Below are positions 33,891 through 41,030 of a DNA stretch of 64,000 nt, in pieces. Position 1 is the first letter of the stretch. Every line of letters starts with the position of its first letter. The translations under genes were made by a program, and so were the position numbers. Source of the DNA: Streptomyces fulvorobeus (GTDB taxonomy: Bacteria; Actinomycetota; Actinomycetes; Streptomycetales; Streptomycetaceae). The DNA lies in assembly GCF_013167895.1 (NCBI RefSeq), contig NZ_BLWC01000001.1, positions 4,588,001 to 4,652,000 on the forward strand. Direction: 5' to 3'. The notes beneath the pieces were generated by a model that was not told the origin of the DNA, made no database searches, and saw nothing but the letters and a program-made list of their open reading frames with translations.

Positions 33891-34943
33891 ATGAGACGCA
33901 CCCTTCGTACGCGCGTCGGCGCCTGTCTGCTCGTCGGCGCGACCCTCGGCCTCGGCGCGACCCCCGCCGAGGCCGTCCCGGCCGCGGGCGCCACCCCCGC
34001 CCCGGCCGCGTACGCCCTGGACGCCACGCTCGAACGGCAGCTCGGAGCCGACAGCGCGGGCAGCTACCTGGACGCGAGGACCGGCGCCCTCGTCGTCACG
34101 GTCACCACCGACCGCGCCGCCGAACAGGCCCGTGCCGCGGGGGCCACCGTCCGCCGGGTGACGCGCGACGCGGCGGAGCTCGACGCCGCGATGGACGCCC
34201 TGGAGACCGGCGCGAAGATCACCGGTACCTCGTGGGGCATCGACCCCCGTACCAACCAGGTCGCCGTGGAGGCCGACGAGTCGGTATCCGCGAAGGAGAT
34301 GGCCCGCCTCAAGGCCGTCGCCGCCCGGCTCGACGGAGCCGTCCGCATCGCCAGGGTGCCCGGCGTCTTCCACCGCGAGGTCGCGGGCGGCGGGGCCATC
34401 TACGGGGGCGGGAGCCGCTGTTCGGCCGCCTTCAACGTCACCAAGAACAGCGCCAGGTACTTCGTGACCGCGGGCCACTGCACCAACATCTCGGCCAACT
34501 GGTCCGCGACCTCCGGCGGCGCCGTGATCGGCGTGCGGGAGGGCACCAGCTTCCCGACCAACGACTACGGCATCGTCCGGTACACGGACGGCTCCGCGCC
34601 CGCCGGGAACGTCGACCTCTACAGCGGCAGCTTCCAGGACATCGCGTCGGCCGCCGACGCGGTCGTGGGCCAGGCGCTCAGGAAGAGCGGCTCCACCACC
34701 AAGGTGACCAGCGGCACGGTCACCGCCGTCAACGTGACCGTCAACTACGGCGACGGCCCCGTCTACAACATGGTCCGCACCACCGCCTGCTCGGCCGGCG
34801 GCGACAGCGGCGGCGCGCACTTCGCCGGGTCCGTCGCCCTCGGCATCCACTCGGGCAGCTCCGGCTGCACCGGCACCAGCGGCTCCGCCATCCACCAGCC
34901 GGTCAGGGAGGCCCTGGCCGCGTACGGCGTCACCGTGTACTGA
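33891..34943 (+). CDS. Secreted S1 serine protease with pro-region, streptogrisin/alpha-lytic type
   Basis: A 350-residue preproprotease. The Sec signal is MRRTLRTRVGACLLVGATLG..., cut near PAEA. An alpha-lytic-type propeptide follows (YALDATLERQLGADSAGSYL ... ETGAKITGTSWGIDPRTNQV). The mature chymotrypsin-fold domain starts near AIYGGGSRCSAAFN. The triad is visible: His in YFVTAGHCTN, Asp in NDYGIVRY and Ser in SAGGDSGGAHF (~305). Cysteine pairs are those of streptogrisins. ATG 33891 has AGAAGGAG upstream; an ATG at 33825 would precede the signal with a charged extension and is less likely. A 20-bp terminator stem follows. Confidence 0.93.
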   Translation: MRRTLRTRVGACLLVGATLGLGATPAEAVPAAGATPAPAAYALDATLERQLGADSAGSYLDARTGALVVTVTTDRAAEQARAAGATVRRVTRDAAELDAAMDALETGAKITGTSWGIDPRTNQVAVEADESVSAKEMARLKAVAARLDGAVRIARVPGVFHREVAGGGAIYGGGSRCSAAFNVTKNSARYFVTAGHCTNISANWSATSGGAVIGVREGTSFPTNDYGIVRYTDGSAPAGNVDLYSGSFQDIASAADAVVGQALRKSGSTTKVTSGTVTAVNVTVNYGDGPVYNMVRTTACSAGGDSGGAHFAGSVALGIHSGSSGCTGTSGSAIHQPVREALAAYGVTVY

Positions 34944-34960
34944 CCTGTCCGGCGCTTCCC

Positions 34961-35006
34961 GCCAGGGCCGCCCCCCGCCCTCTGCCGGGCGGGGGGCGGC
35001 CCTGGC
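34961..35006 (+). terminator. Very strong hairpin between protease and acetyltransferase genes
   Basis: A 20-bp perfect stem, 34961-34980 with 34987-35006, closes a six-base loop (TCTGCC). It begins 17 bases after the protease stop and ends only 11 bases before the next start codon, so it must separate the two transcripts. Confidence 0.85.
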
Positions 35007-35017
35007 AGGCTGGGGCC

Positions 35018-35557
35018 ATGACACGTCAGGCGGCCCTGTACACCGCGCACACCCACGAACTGACCCCGGCGCTCCTCGAGGACGTCCGGGCCTTCCTGGA
35101 CACGGCCTTCGCCGGGGACTTCGGCGACGACGACTGGGACCACACACTCGGCGGCGTCCACGTCCTCGCACGCGGGGACGACGGTGACCTCCTCGCCCAC
35201 GGCTCCGTCATCCAGCGCCGGGTGATCCACGAGGACCGCTCGTACCGCATCGGGTACGTCGAGAGCGTGGCCGTCCGTGCCGACCGGCGGCGCGAGGGGC
35301 TCGGGGGCCGCTTGATGGCCGCACTGGAAGGCGTCATCGACAGGGCCTACGATTTCGGGGCGCTCTCCGCGTCCACCGAGGGCGCCCTGCTGTACGAGGC
35401 CCGTGGCTGGGAGCTGTGGCGGGGGAGTATCACCGCGCTGGGACCCCGGGGGACGGTGCCCCTGCCGGAGGAGGAGGGCAGCGCGTACGTGCGCGGCGGG
35501 CCCGCCATCCGTACCGGGACCCTGCTCTTCGACTGGCGCGACGGCGACGTGCTCTGA
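35018..35557 (+). CDS. GNAT acetyltransferase resembling aminoglycoside 2'-N-acetyltransferase, AAC(2')-I
   Basis: A 179-residue GNAT enzyme. Segments align from memory with AAC(2')-I: DFGDDDWDHTLGGVHVL, LLAHGSVIQRRVIHED, GYVESVAVRADRRREGLGG, FGALSASTEGALLYEARGW and the C-terminal FDWRDGDVL. AAC(2')-I acetylates the 2' amine of aminoglycosides and also occurs as an intrinsic chromosomal gene in actinomycetes, so clinical-level resistance should not be assumed. It starts 11 bases after a 20-bp terminator stem, with only a weak CTGGGG before the ATG. This suggests a leaderless mRNA or a promoter inside the hairpin. Confidence 0.82.
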   Translation: MTRQAALYTAHTHELTPALLEDVRAFLDTAFAGDFGDDDWDHTLGGVHVLARGDDGDLLAHGSVIQRRVIHEDRSYRIGYVESVAVRADRRREGLGGRLMAALEGVIDRAYDFGALSASTEGALLYEARGWELWRGSITALGPRGTVPLPEEEGSAYVRGGPAIRTGTLLFDWRDGDVL

Positions 35558-35835
35558 CCGTCCGGCCCTGGGGGCCGTCGCGCCCGGCGGGGCGGCGGTC
35601 CGGCGCGCCCGTCTCAGATAGTAGGAAGTCCGAGTAACTGTGGAGACAGAACGGCCTTTCTGTCCTAGCGTTGTGGAAGCCGAACGACTCGCTCCATCGA
35701 GTGACTGGCGGTTGTGAGCGCGTGCCCCGGAGCAGGTAACCCCTGCGGCACGCTCCCCGCCCCTTCCGGCGCCTCGAAATCCCGATCTCGAATCTCGATC
35801 TCGAAATCCTCGCGATCTCAAGGAGTCGATCCACC
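35558..35835 (+). promoter_or_regulatory. Structured 278-bp leader before the 42-aa protein gene
   Basis: The gap contains three notable elements. A GACAGAA/TTCTGTC inverted repeat lies at 35645-35664, followed by TAGCGT (35667-35672), a plausible -10 box. A nested hairpin follows: outer arms 35716-35726/35747-35755, inner GCAGG/CCTGC at 35732-35736/35742-35746. Direct repeats of GATCTCGA-like sequence occupy 35784-35820, just before the AAGGAG ribosome-binding site. It looks like a transcribed, folded 5' leader. I recognise no known riboswitch class in it. Confidence 0.4.
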
Positions 35836-35964
35836 ATGGCCGAGACCACCGCACGCCGCGTCCGCCACGCCCACCGCCCCACCGAGTCCGAGCGCAAGAA
35901 CGCCGCCGCGGCCCTCCAGCGCGCCCTCGACCGCAGGGACAACGGCGGCTCCACCGGTCACTGA
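35836..35964 (+). CDS. Small basic hypothetical protein (42 aa)
   Basis: ATG 35836 follows CAAGGAGTCGATCCACC and opens a 42-residue ORF (MAETTARRVRHAHRPTESER...) rich in Arg, Ala and His, ending NGGSTGH. It probably forms a short basic helix followed by a disordered tail. The good ribosome-binding site, streptomycete codon use and the long leader before it support it as real. From memory a similar tiny gene precedes leuB in S. coelicolor. The function is unknown. Confidence 0.65.
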   Translation: MAETTARRVRHAHRPTESERKNAAAALQRALDRRDNGGSTGH

Positions 35965-36019
35965 AGGCCGGCCGCGCCGCCCCCGTACCACGGCCTGCTG
36001 TCCGTATGGCGGACAGTGG

Positions 36020-36048
36020 ATGTCATGGGATGGGACGAACAGTAGGGT
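36020..36048 (+). promoter_or_regulatory. Putative leaderless promoter of leuB
   Basis: ATGTCA (36020-36025), a 17-base spacer and TAGGGT (36043-36048) resemble a sigma-70 type promoter. The leuB ATG starts six bases after the -10 box and has no Shine-Dalgarno site, so transcription probably begins at the A of the start codon. Confidence 0.5.
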
Positions 36049-36054
36049 GCCGAT

Positions 36055-37092
36055 ATGTCTCGCAGCATCGATCTCGCAGTGATCCCCGGTGACGGAATCG
36101 GCCAGGAAGTCGTGGCCCAGGGCCTCAAGGTCCTCAACGCTGTTCTCCCGCAGGATGTGAAGCTGGAGACCAAGGAGTACGACCTCGGTGCCCAGCGCTG
36201 GCACCGCACCGGTGAGACCCTCCCGGACGCGGAGCTGGAAGCGCTCAAGGGCCACGACGCCCTGCTGCTCGGCGCGATCGGCGACCCGTCCGTGCCGTCC
36301 GGCGTCCTGGAGCGCGGGCTCCTGCTGAAGCTGCGTTTCGCCTTCGACCACTACATCAACCTGCGCCCGTCGAAGCTCTTCCCGAACACCGCGAGTCCGC
36401 TCGCCGGCCGCCCGGACATCGACTTCGTGGTCGTGCGCGAGGGTACCGAGGGCCCGTACACGGGCAACGGCGGCTCGCTGCGCACGGGCACGGAGCACGA
36501 GGTCGCCACCGAGGTCAGCGTCAACACCGCCTACGGTGTCGAGCGGGTCGTCCGTGACGCCTTCGAGCGGGCGAAGGCCCGCCCGCGCAAGAAGCTGACG
36601 CTGGTCCACAAGACCAACGTCCTCGTCTACGCGGGCCACCTGTGGAAGAACACCTTCGACCGGGTCGCGGCCGAGTATCCCGAGGTCACCACCGACTACC
36701 TGCACGTCGACGCCGCGACGATCTTCTTCGTCACCCAGCCCGAGCGCTTCGACGTCATCGTCACCGACAACCTCTTCGGCGACATCCTCACGGACCTCGC
36801 CGCCGCGGTGACCGGCGGTATCGGCCTGGCCGCCTCCGGCAACATCAACCCGACGGGCGCCTTCCCGTCGATGTTCGAGCCGGTCCACGGCTCCGCCCCC
36901 GACATCGCGGGCCAGGGCAAGGCCGACCCGACCGCCACGGTCCTCTCCGTCGCCCTCCTGCTGCGCCACCTCGGCTACGAGACCGAGGCCGTGCGCATCG
37001 AGGACGCCGTCTCCGCCGACCTCGCGGAGCGCGACGCGGCCCGCACCACCGACGAGATCGGCGACGCCCTCGCGGTACGGGTAGCGGGCTGA
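36055..37092 (+). CDS. leuB: 3-isopropylmalate dehydrogenase
   Basis: A 345-residue decarboxylating dehydrogenase of leucine synthesis. It has the N-terminal IDLAVIPGDGIGQEVVAQGL, the substrate segment FDHYINLRPSKLFP, and VVREGTEGPYTGNGG, typical of the actinobacterial form. The metal-binding Asp residues lie in VTDNLFGDILTDLAA, and the C-terminal MFEPVHGSAPDIAGQGKADP is the cofactor loop. It is transcribed on its own: a leaderless-type promoter precedes it and a terminator follows the stop by 18 bases. Its chain partner leuA is not in the window. Confidence 0.96.
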   Translation: MSRSIDLAVIPGDGIGQEVVAQGLKVLNAVLPQDVKLETKEYDLGAQRWHRTGETLPDAELEALKGHDALLLGAIGDPSVPSGVLERGLLLKLRFAFDHYINLRPSKLFPNTASPLAGRPDIDFVVVREGTEGPYTGNGGSLRTGTEHEVATEVSVNTAYGVERVVRDAFERAKARPRKKLTLVHKTNVLVYAGHLWKNTFDRVAAEYPEVTTDYLHVDAATIFFVTQPERFDVIVTDNLFGDILTDLAAAVTGGIGLAASGNINPTGAFPSMFEPVHGSAPDIAGQGKADPTATVLSVALLLRHLGYETEAVRIEDAVSADLAERDAARTTDEIGDALAVRVAG

Positions 37093-37110
37093 CCCGACGA
37101 CTCCACTTCG

Positions 37111-37147
37111 AAGCCGCCGGGTCACGACGCACCCGGCGGCTTCTTCT
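37111..37147 (+). terminator. Terminator after leuB
   Basis: AAGCCGCCGGGT (37111-37122) pairs perfectly with ACCCGGCGGCTT (37131-37142) around eight bases, followed by CTTCT. It lies 18 bases after the leuB stop. Confidence 0.8.
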
Positions 37148-37344
37148 GCGGTCTCCGGGTGCCACCATCGACCCTGGACCGCAACCACGTCATTTCGCGC
37201 ACGGCCACCCCCGGGAGATAATCGGACGCGGGGCCGTGGCTCGCGGCACTGCTCGGACGTCCTAGGACCTCCCGGGCGGCCGCCGGGCGGCAGAGGGCGT
37301 GAGCGCGGTCCATCACACACAAGACCGGTGAAGGACACGCACTC

Positions 37345-38448
37345 ATGACGACGCCCACGATCGAGCTCAAGCCCTCCTCGAACCCGCTGTCCGACGCGGA
37401 GCGCGAGGCGATCCTGGTCAACCCGGGATTCGGCCGCCACTTCACCGACCACATGGTGACGATCCGGTGGACCGAGGGCCGGGGCTGGCACGACGCCCAG
37501 CTCGTCCCGTACGGCCCGCTGTCGATGGACCCGGCCAACATGACCCTGCACTACGCGCAGGAGATCTTCGAGGGCCTCAAGGCGTACCGCCAGCCGGACG
37601 GCACCGTGGCCAGTTTCCGCCCCGAGGCCAACGCCGTGCGCTTCCAGCGGTCCGCCGCCCGCCTCGCGATGCCGGAACTCCCGGTCGAGACGTTCATCGC
37701 CGCCTGCGACGCCCTCGTCCAGCAGGACAAGGCATGGGTCCCCGCGCACGGCGGTGAGGAGTCCCTCTACCTGCGCCCGTTCATGATCGCCGCGGAGGTC
37801 GGCCTCGGCGTGCGGCCCGCCAACGAGTACCTCTTCATCGTCATCGCCTCGCCGGCCGGCGCGTACTTCCCCGGTGGTGTGAAGCCCGTCTCCATCTGGC
37901 TCTCCGAGAACCGCGTCCGCGCGGTCCCCGGCGGCGTGGGCGACGCCAAGACCGGCGGCAACTACGCGGCGTCCCTGCTGGCCCAGGCCGAGGCCGCGGC
38001 GCAGGGCTGCGACCAGGTCGCCTACCTCGACGCCGTGGAGCACAAGTGGGTCGAGGAGCTCGGCGGCATGAACCTGTACTTCGTGTACGGGCAGGAGGAC
38101 GGCGGGGCGCGCATCGTCACGCCGGGGCTCACCGGTTCGCTGCTCGCCGGCATCACCCGCGACTCGCTGCTCAAGGTCGCCGGTGACCTCGGTTACACGG
38201 CGGAGGAGGGCCGGGTCTCCATCGACCGCTGGAAGGCCGACACCGCGGACGGCACCCTGACCGAGGTCTTCGCCTGCGGCACGGCCGCCGTCATCACGCC
38301 CGTCGGCACCGTCAAGTCCGCCGAGGGCGAGTGGGCCCAGGGCGACGGCGCGCCCGGCGAGGTCACGATGAGGCTGCGGGACCGTCTGCTGGACATCCAG
38401 CGGGGCGTCGCCGAGGACACCCACGGCTGGATGCACCCGCTCGGCTGA
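37345..38448 (+). CDS. ilvE: Branched-chain amino-acid aminotransferase
   Basis: A 367-residue class IV PLP aminotransferase for the last step of Val/Leu/Ile synthesis and the first step of their breakdown. It has the N-terminal NPGFGRHFTDHMVTIRWTEG and the active-site segments AQEIFEGLKAYRQPDG and RPFMIAAEVGLGV. The PLP lysine is in GDAKTGGNYAASL (~residue 205), followed by VEELGGMNLYFVY and FACGTAAVITPVG. The ATG at 37345 has GTGAAGGACAC upstream. In this genus its product also supplies branched-chain 2-oxoacids for fatty-acid primers. Confidence 0.95.
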   Translation: MTTPTIELKPSSNPLSDAEREAILVNPGFGRHFTDHMVTIRWTEGRGWHDAQLVPYGPLSMDPANMTLHYAQEIFEGLKAYRQPDGTVASFRPEANAVRFQRSAARLAMPELPVETFIAACDALVQQDKAWVPAHGGEESLYLRPFMIAAEVGLGVRPANEYLFIVIASPAGAYFPGGVKPVSIWLSENRVRAVPGGVGDAKTGGNYAASLLAQAEAAAQGCDQVAYLDAVEHKWVEELGGMNLYFVYGQEDGGARIVTPGLTGSLLAGITRDSLLKVAGDLGYTAEEGRVSIDRWKADTADGTLTEVFACGTAAVITPVGTVKSAEGEWAQGDGAPGEVTMRLRDRLLDIQRGVAEDTHGWMHPLG

Positions 38449-38468
38449 GCCCTTCTGGGCTCGGTTCT

Positions 38469-38502
38469 CCCAGGCGCCGTACGGGCTCGTACGGCGCCTG
38501 GG
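38469..38502 (+). terminator. Terminator after ilvE
   Basis: A 15-bp perfect stem (CCCAGGCGCCGTACG at 38469-38483 with 38488-38502) closes a four-base GGCT loop, 21 bases after the ilvE stop. Confidence 0.85.
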
Positions 38503-38535
38503 GCGTACCCGGGCTGCGGTCTTTCATGGCCCAGA

Positions 38536-38553
38536 GTTAGAGCGACGCTCGAA
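38536..38553. promoter_or_regulatory. Candidate operator copy 1 upstream of the urease-like operon
   Basis: GTTAGAGCGACGCTCGAA shares GTTAGAGYGAYGCTC with the perfect-arm copy 64 bases downstream. Its right arm (GCTCGAA versus GCTCTAAC) is degenerate, so it would be a weaker site for the same factor. Confidence 0.45.
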
Positions 38554-38599
38554 GAGTCGCAGCGCACATTCAGAGAGACTTTCTAGATAAAGCGCCTGT

Positions 38600-38620
38600 G
38601 GTTAGAGTGATGCTCTAACC
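38600..38620. promoter_or_regulatory. Candidate operator copy 2, overlapping the urease-like operon leader
   Basis: Eight-base perfect arms GGTTAGAG and CTCTAACC flank TGATG, directly before the AGGAGGTG ribosome-binding site (38621-38628) of the gamma/beta gene. It is the right size for a TetR-family dimer, and a TetR gene ends this cluster. An alternative role is a small RNA hairpin controlling translation. Confidence 0.55.
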
Positions 38621-38635
38621 AGGAGGTGTGACGGC

Positions 38636-39322
38636 ATGAGACTGACCCCGACCGAGCGCGACCGGCTGCTGCTCTTCAGCGCCGCCGAACTGGCGCGGGC
38701 GCGCCGGGCGCGTGGGCTGAGGCTCAATGTCCCCGAGGCGACCGCGCTCATCGCGGACACCGTCTGCGAGGCGGCCCGCGACGGGCGGCGGCTCGCGGAG
38801 GCCGTCGAGGCGGCACGCTCCGTGCTGGGACCGGACGACGTCCTGCCCGGTGTGGCGGACGTGGTCACCGAGGTGCACGTCGAGGCCGTCTTCGACGACG
38901 GCTCCCGGCTGGCGGTCGTGTCCGCGCCCCTGGGGGGCGGAAGTCCCGGCGAGAGGGCGCCCGGTGCCGTCCTGCCCGGCCCGCCGCACCCCGAGCCCGA
39001 GCCCGTGCTGCGGCTGACCGTGCGCAACACCGCGACGGTCCCGGTCAGTGTCACCTCGCACTTCCACTTCTTCGAGGCCAATCCGCGCCTCGACTTCGAC
39101 CGGGCCGCCGCCTACGGCATGCGGCTGTGTGTGCCCGCCGGCTCCTCCGTCCGCTTCGATCCGGGCGGCGGGGCCGAGGTCGGCCTCGTGCCGATCGGCG
39201 GCGCGCGGACAGTGATCGGGTTCGCGGGCCTGGTCGACGGCCCGCTGGACGCGCCGGGCGCGAAGGAAGAGGCCCTGCGGCGCGCGGCGGCCTGCGGCTA
39301 TCTCGGAGCGGAGGACGCCTGA
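38636..39322 (+). CDS. Urease-like gamma/beta fusion subunit
   Basis: A 228-residue fusion. Residues ~1-100 match urease gamma (MRLTPTERDRLLLFSAAELA ... LNVPEATALIADTVCEAARDG). After a Gly/Pro-rich linker the remainder matches urease beta (VSVTSHFHFFEANPRLDFDR; GMRLCVPAGSSVRFDPG; GFAGLVDGPLD). Gamma and beta are usually separate proteins, but fusions are known. ATG 38636 follows AGGAGGTG. Its TGA overlaps the alpha-subunit ATG by one base, so the subunits are made together. Candidate operators lie just upstream. Confidence 0.9.
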   Translation: MRLTPTERDRLLLFSAAELARARRARGLRLNVPEATALIADTVCEAARDGRRLAEAVEAARSVLGPDDVLPGVADVVTEVHVEAVFDDGSRLAVVSAPLGGGSPGERAPGAVLPGPPHPEPEPVLRLTVRNTATVPVSVTSHFHFFEANPRLDFDRAAAYGMRLCVPAGSSVRFDPGGGAEVGLVPIGGARTVIGFAGLVDGPLDAPGAKEEALRRAAACGYLGAEDA

Positions 39323-41004
39323 TGAACCCCGGTGAATACGCCTCGGTCCACGGACCGCGCGCCGGGGACCGGGTCGTCCTCGGCGACTCCGGCCTGGTGG
39401 TGCGCGTCGAGTCGGACTCCCAGCGGCACGGCGAGGAGTTCCTCGCCGGCTTCGGCAAGACCGCGCGCGACGGGATGCACCTGAAGGCGGCCGCGGTACG
39501 CGACACCTGCGACGTCGTCATCAGCAACGTGCTGGTCATCGACGCCGTCCTGGGGATCAGGAAGGTCTCCATCGGTATCCGCGAGGGCCGTATCAGCGCG
39601 ATCGGCCGGGCCGGGAACCCGGACACCCTCGACGGCGTCGACGTCGTCGTGGGCACCGGGACCACCATCGTCTCCGGCGAGGGCATGATCGCCACGGCCG
39701 GCGCCGTGGACACCCATGTCCACCTCCTGTCCCCGCGCATCATGGAGGCGTCGCTCGCCTCCGGTGTCACCACCGTCATCGGCCAGGAGTTCGGCCCGGT
39801 GTGGGGCGTCGGCGTCAACTCGCCGTGGGCGCTGCGGCACGCCTTCAACGCCTTCGACGCCTGGCCCGTCAACATCGGTTTCCTGGCCCGCGGTTCCTCG
39901 TCCGACAGTGCTCCGCTGGTGGAGGCGCTCGCCGAGGGCGGTGCTTCCGGCTTCAAGGTGCACGAGGACATGGGCGCCCACACCCGCGCCCTCGACACGG
40001 CCCTGCGGGTGGCCGACGAGTACGACGTACAGGTCGCCCTGCACAGTGACGGCCTCAACGAATGCCTGTCCGTCGAGGACACCCTGAGCGTCCTGGACGG
40101 CCGGACGATCCACGCCTTCCACATCGAGGGCTGCGGCGGCGGGCACGTGCCGAACGTCCTGAAGATGGCGGGCGTGCCCAACGTCATCGGCTCCTCCACC
40201 AACCCGACCCTGCCCTTCGGCCGGGACGCGGTGGCCGAGCACTACGGGATGATCGTCTCCGTACACGACCTCAAGACCGACCTGCCGGGCGACGCCGCCA
40301 TGGCGAGGGACCGGATCAGGGCGGGCACCATGGGCGCCGAGGACGTGCTCCACGACCTCGGCGCGATCGGCATCACCTCATCGGACGCACAGGGGATGGG
40401 GCGCGCCGGCGAGACCGTGCGCCGTACCTTCGCGATGGCGGGGAAGATGAAGGCCGAGCTCGGGCCACTGGAGGGCGACGGACCGCACGACGACAACGCC
40501 CGCGTCCTGCGCTACCTCGCCAAGCTCACCATCAACCCCGCCCTGGCGCACGGCCTGGCCCACGAGATCGGGTCGCTCGAGGTGGGCAAGATGGCCGACA
40601 TCGTGCTGTGGAAGCCGCAGTTCTTCGGGGCGAAACCCCAACTCGTACTGAAGTCGGGCTTCCCCGCGTACGGCGTGACGGGCGACCCGAACGCCGCCAC
40701 CGACACCTGCGAACCACTGATCCTGGGGCCGCAGTTCGGCGCGTACGGAACCACCCCCGCGGACATCTCGGTGGCCTTCGTGGCGAAGGCCGCGACCGAG
40801 CTGGGCGCCGACCTCATGCCCACCCGCCGCCGCAGGGTCGCCGTGCGCGGCACCCGCGGGATCGGTCCGGCCGACCTGCTCCTCAACTCCCGGACCGGCA
40901 CGGTGGCCGTGGACGGGGAGAGCGGCCTGGTCACGCTGGACGGTGCTCCGGTGCGCTCCGAACCGGCCGAATCCGTCTCCCTGAACCGCCTCTACTTCCT
41001 CTAG
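39322..41004 (+). CDS. Urease alpha-subunit-like amidohydrolase, divergent flap
   Basis: A 560-residue alpha-subunit homologue. Nickel and active-site positions look conserved: HVH (AVDTHVHLLSP), the carbamylated Lys and the His in GFKVHEDMG, His in VALHSDGLNE, GGGHVPN, the Asp in TSSDAQGMG and the Arg in DRIRAGTM. The mobile flap differs: the canonical VCHHL reads SVHDL (residues ~313-317), so the flap Cys is Val and the second His is Asp. WG after HED is MG. No ureD/E/F/G maturation genes are nearby; agmatine deiminase follows. It may be a divergent urease matured by genes elsewhere, or act on another urea-like compound. Confidence 0.85.
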   Translation: MNPGEYASVHGPRAGDRVVLGDSGLVVRVESDSQRHGEEFLAGFGKTARDGMHLKAAAVRDTCDVVISNVLVIDAVLGIRKVSIGIREGRISAIGRAGNPDTLDGVDVVVGTGTTIVSGEGMIATAGAVDTHVHLLSPRIMEASLASGVTTVIGQEFGPVWGVGVNSPWALRHAFNAFDAWPVNIGFLARGSSSDSAPLVEALAEGGASGFKVHEDMGAHTRALDTALRVADEYDVQVALHSDGLNECLSVEDTLSVLDGRTIHAFHIEGCGGGHVPNVLKMAGVPNVIGSSTNPTLPFGRDAVAEHYGMIVSVHDLKTDLPGDAAMARDRIRAGTMGAEDVLHDLGAIGITSSDAQGMGRAGETVRRTFAMAGKMKAELGPLEGDGPHDDNARVLRYLAKLTINPALAHGLAHEIGSLEVGKMADIVLWKPQFFGAKPQLVLKSGFPAYGVTGDPNAATDTCEPLILGPQFGAYGTTPADISVAFVAKAATELGADLMPTRRRRVAVRGTRGIGPADLLLNSRTGTVAVDGESGLVTLDGAPVRSEPAESVSLNRLYFL

Positions 41005-41030
41005 CACACCGGACCTTGGAGTACGACGAC

